NCBI GenBank assembly: GCA_933822405.4
Contig: CAKOGP040001335.1
Coordinates: 186,001-250,000, forward strand
Length of the DNA: 64,000 nucleotides
Source: Cylindrotheca closterium
Taxonomy: Eukaryota > Bacillariophyta > Bacillariophyceae > Bacillariales > Bacillariaceae
Reading direction: 5' to 3'
The notes under the pieces: model-generated
The model's input: the letters and a program-made list of their open reading frames with translations, nothing else
Told to the model about the DNA's origin: nothing
Database searches by the model: none
Position numbers and translations under genes: made by a program
Part shown: one piece after another, positions 63,230 to 64,000 of the stretch
Numbering within the stretch: the first letter of the stretch is position 1
Layout of the letters: every line of letters starts with the position of its first letter

Positions 63230-64000
63230 CCAGCTTTGATTTGGCAAAAAAACTAAATGGGATGGGACCAATACCATTTCGAACTATATAAATCATTTGT
63301 ACTAATAATCTTCCGTTGAACACAAATGGCCTATACATTGGGCATGGAGTCCCTTTACATCCCATTTCTCAACAGAATCCAAGTTGTCGGAACGGTTGGC
63401 TTGTAAGTATACTCCTACTGGTACTATACAATACTGTACTTTTCTATTATACTACGATATGAGATATACCGGTATCTCATTGACCTTCTGCTTCAACTCC
63501 ACCCCAATTTCTTTATCCCCTGAAAAGTCCCTCGTTTGATCAGACGTCTAGGGATGACGTCAACAAGACGTCATCAATCACAATCTTCTGACTAAGACAT
63601 GACATGCTGGCAGTGAATAGATGAACTATTGACTACACCATCGGTACAAAGCAGTGGAACGTAACAAAACAATACTCCTACTTTGAATAGTCCTGAAACA
63701 TTAAACTCTATCTTATGTTTTATGTATGATACATCTATTTGTGTGATGGGGTGAATATGAGGATCTTTCTCAAGCCATGAGAACAACACGATGATGTATC
63801 GTTGCGATAATCAATCGAAATCTTGTCCCAGGTGATGTATCCGTGTGATTGTATTTCCTTGTCAGATTCTGTACCTCAAATCACTAGTTTTCGCATCCAA
63901 TGAACTTGCGAGCAATAGTACTGCCCATGCATTCAAGGTTGAAGATTATACGTTGTGGTGTTCTTCCATTTCTTTGAGGAGTCTCCAGAATCTAAGCCAA
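63230..64000. other. intergenic at right window edge
   Basis: 771 bp with a TACCGGTA palindrome at 63467 and a perfect CRE at 63555, with a second GACGTC core 11 bases on. No coding region is supported. Confidence 0.5.
63555..63562. promoter_or_regulatory. CRE-like palindrome TGACGTCA
   Basis: Perfect site followed closely by AGACGTCATC, a paired CRE arrangement. The target gene may lie beyond the window. Confidence 0.35.

Noticed and set aside
1..64000. tRNA, rRNA and other structured RNA genes
   Set aside because: I looked for clover-leaf arms and conserved A/B boxes in the intergenic regions and saw none I could support; a covariance-model scan would be needed to exclude them.

Overview
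The window is nuclear DNA from a photosynthetic stramenopile, almost certainly a diatom. The grounds are short GT-AG introns of about 60-150 bp, two plastid presequences with an ASAFAP-like signal/transit junction (SAQAFAP and SAEAFAP), a thylakoid-lumen pentapeptide protein, a secreted Ser/Lys/Gly/Asp-rich silaffin-like protein, and several gene families typical of diatoms (BspA-type LRR proteins, GT61-like enzymes, tandem RING-H2 genes). I cannot name the species. All functions are read from sequence motifs; no database search was run. Exon joins were chosen by hand from splice consensus, frame and paralogue alignment.

Layout. 0-8.5 kb: a truncated RS-rich membrane protein, an Arb2/FAM172-like protein, a plastid HAD hydrolase and a BspA-LRR/ankyrin-like protein. 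8.9-16.5 kb: three tandem genes for secreted proteins with two SET-like halves. One is a pseudogene, and a 550-bp TTAA-flanked foldback element (MITE) lies beside it. A fourth member sits at 61-63 kb on the other strand. 16.7-26.5 kb: a ThrE-type exporter, then two tandem Golgi alpha-mannosidase II (GH38) genes. The second is fused in frame to a GT16 (GnT-II) domain, so one 1271-residue protein would carry two consecutive steps of complex N-glycan synthesis. A 596-bp tract is identical in the two copies. 26.6-42.7 kb: the lumenal pentapeptide gene (split by a false duplication at a scaffold gap), the silaffin-like gene, a Ubl-2OG-oxygenase gene with an apparent frameshift, a membrane cyclophilin-like protein, two GT61-like paralogues, a double-DEP protein and a mitochondrial carrier.

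43.0-48.4 kb: five tandem membrane-anchored RING-H2 genes, each with one phase-0 intron between the membrane exon and the RING exon. 48.6-52.3 kb: a plasma-membrane-type Ca2+-ATPase. 52.5-58.4 kb: a complete-looking 5.9-kb DNA transposon with 24-bp inverted repeats and a 3-bp CTG duplication. It carries a DDE_4 (PIF/Harbinger-like) transposase with an intact D-D-E triad, subterminal 20-bp repeat arrays and three further open reading frames of unknown function. 58.6-60.8 kb: two BspA-LRR units joined and broken by one frameshift.

The strongest candidates for something undescribed are the GH38-GT16 fusion enzyme and the four-gene transposon with its four-module repeat protein. A third, smaller signal is the 8-bp palindrome TACCGGTA, counted 14 times, about ten-fold or more above chance, mostly between genes.
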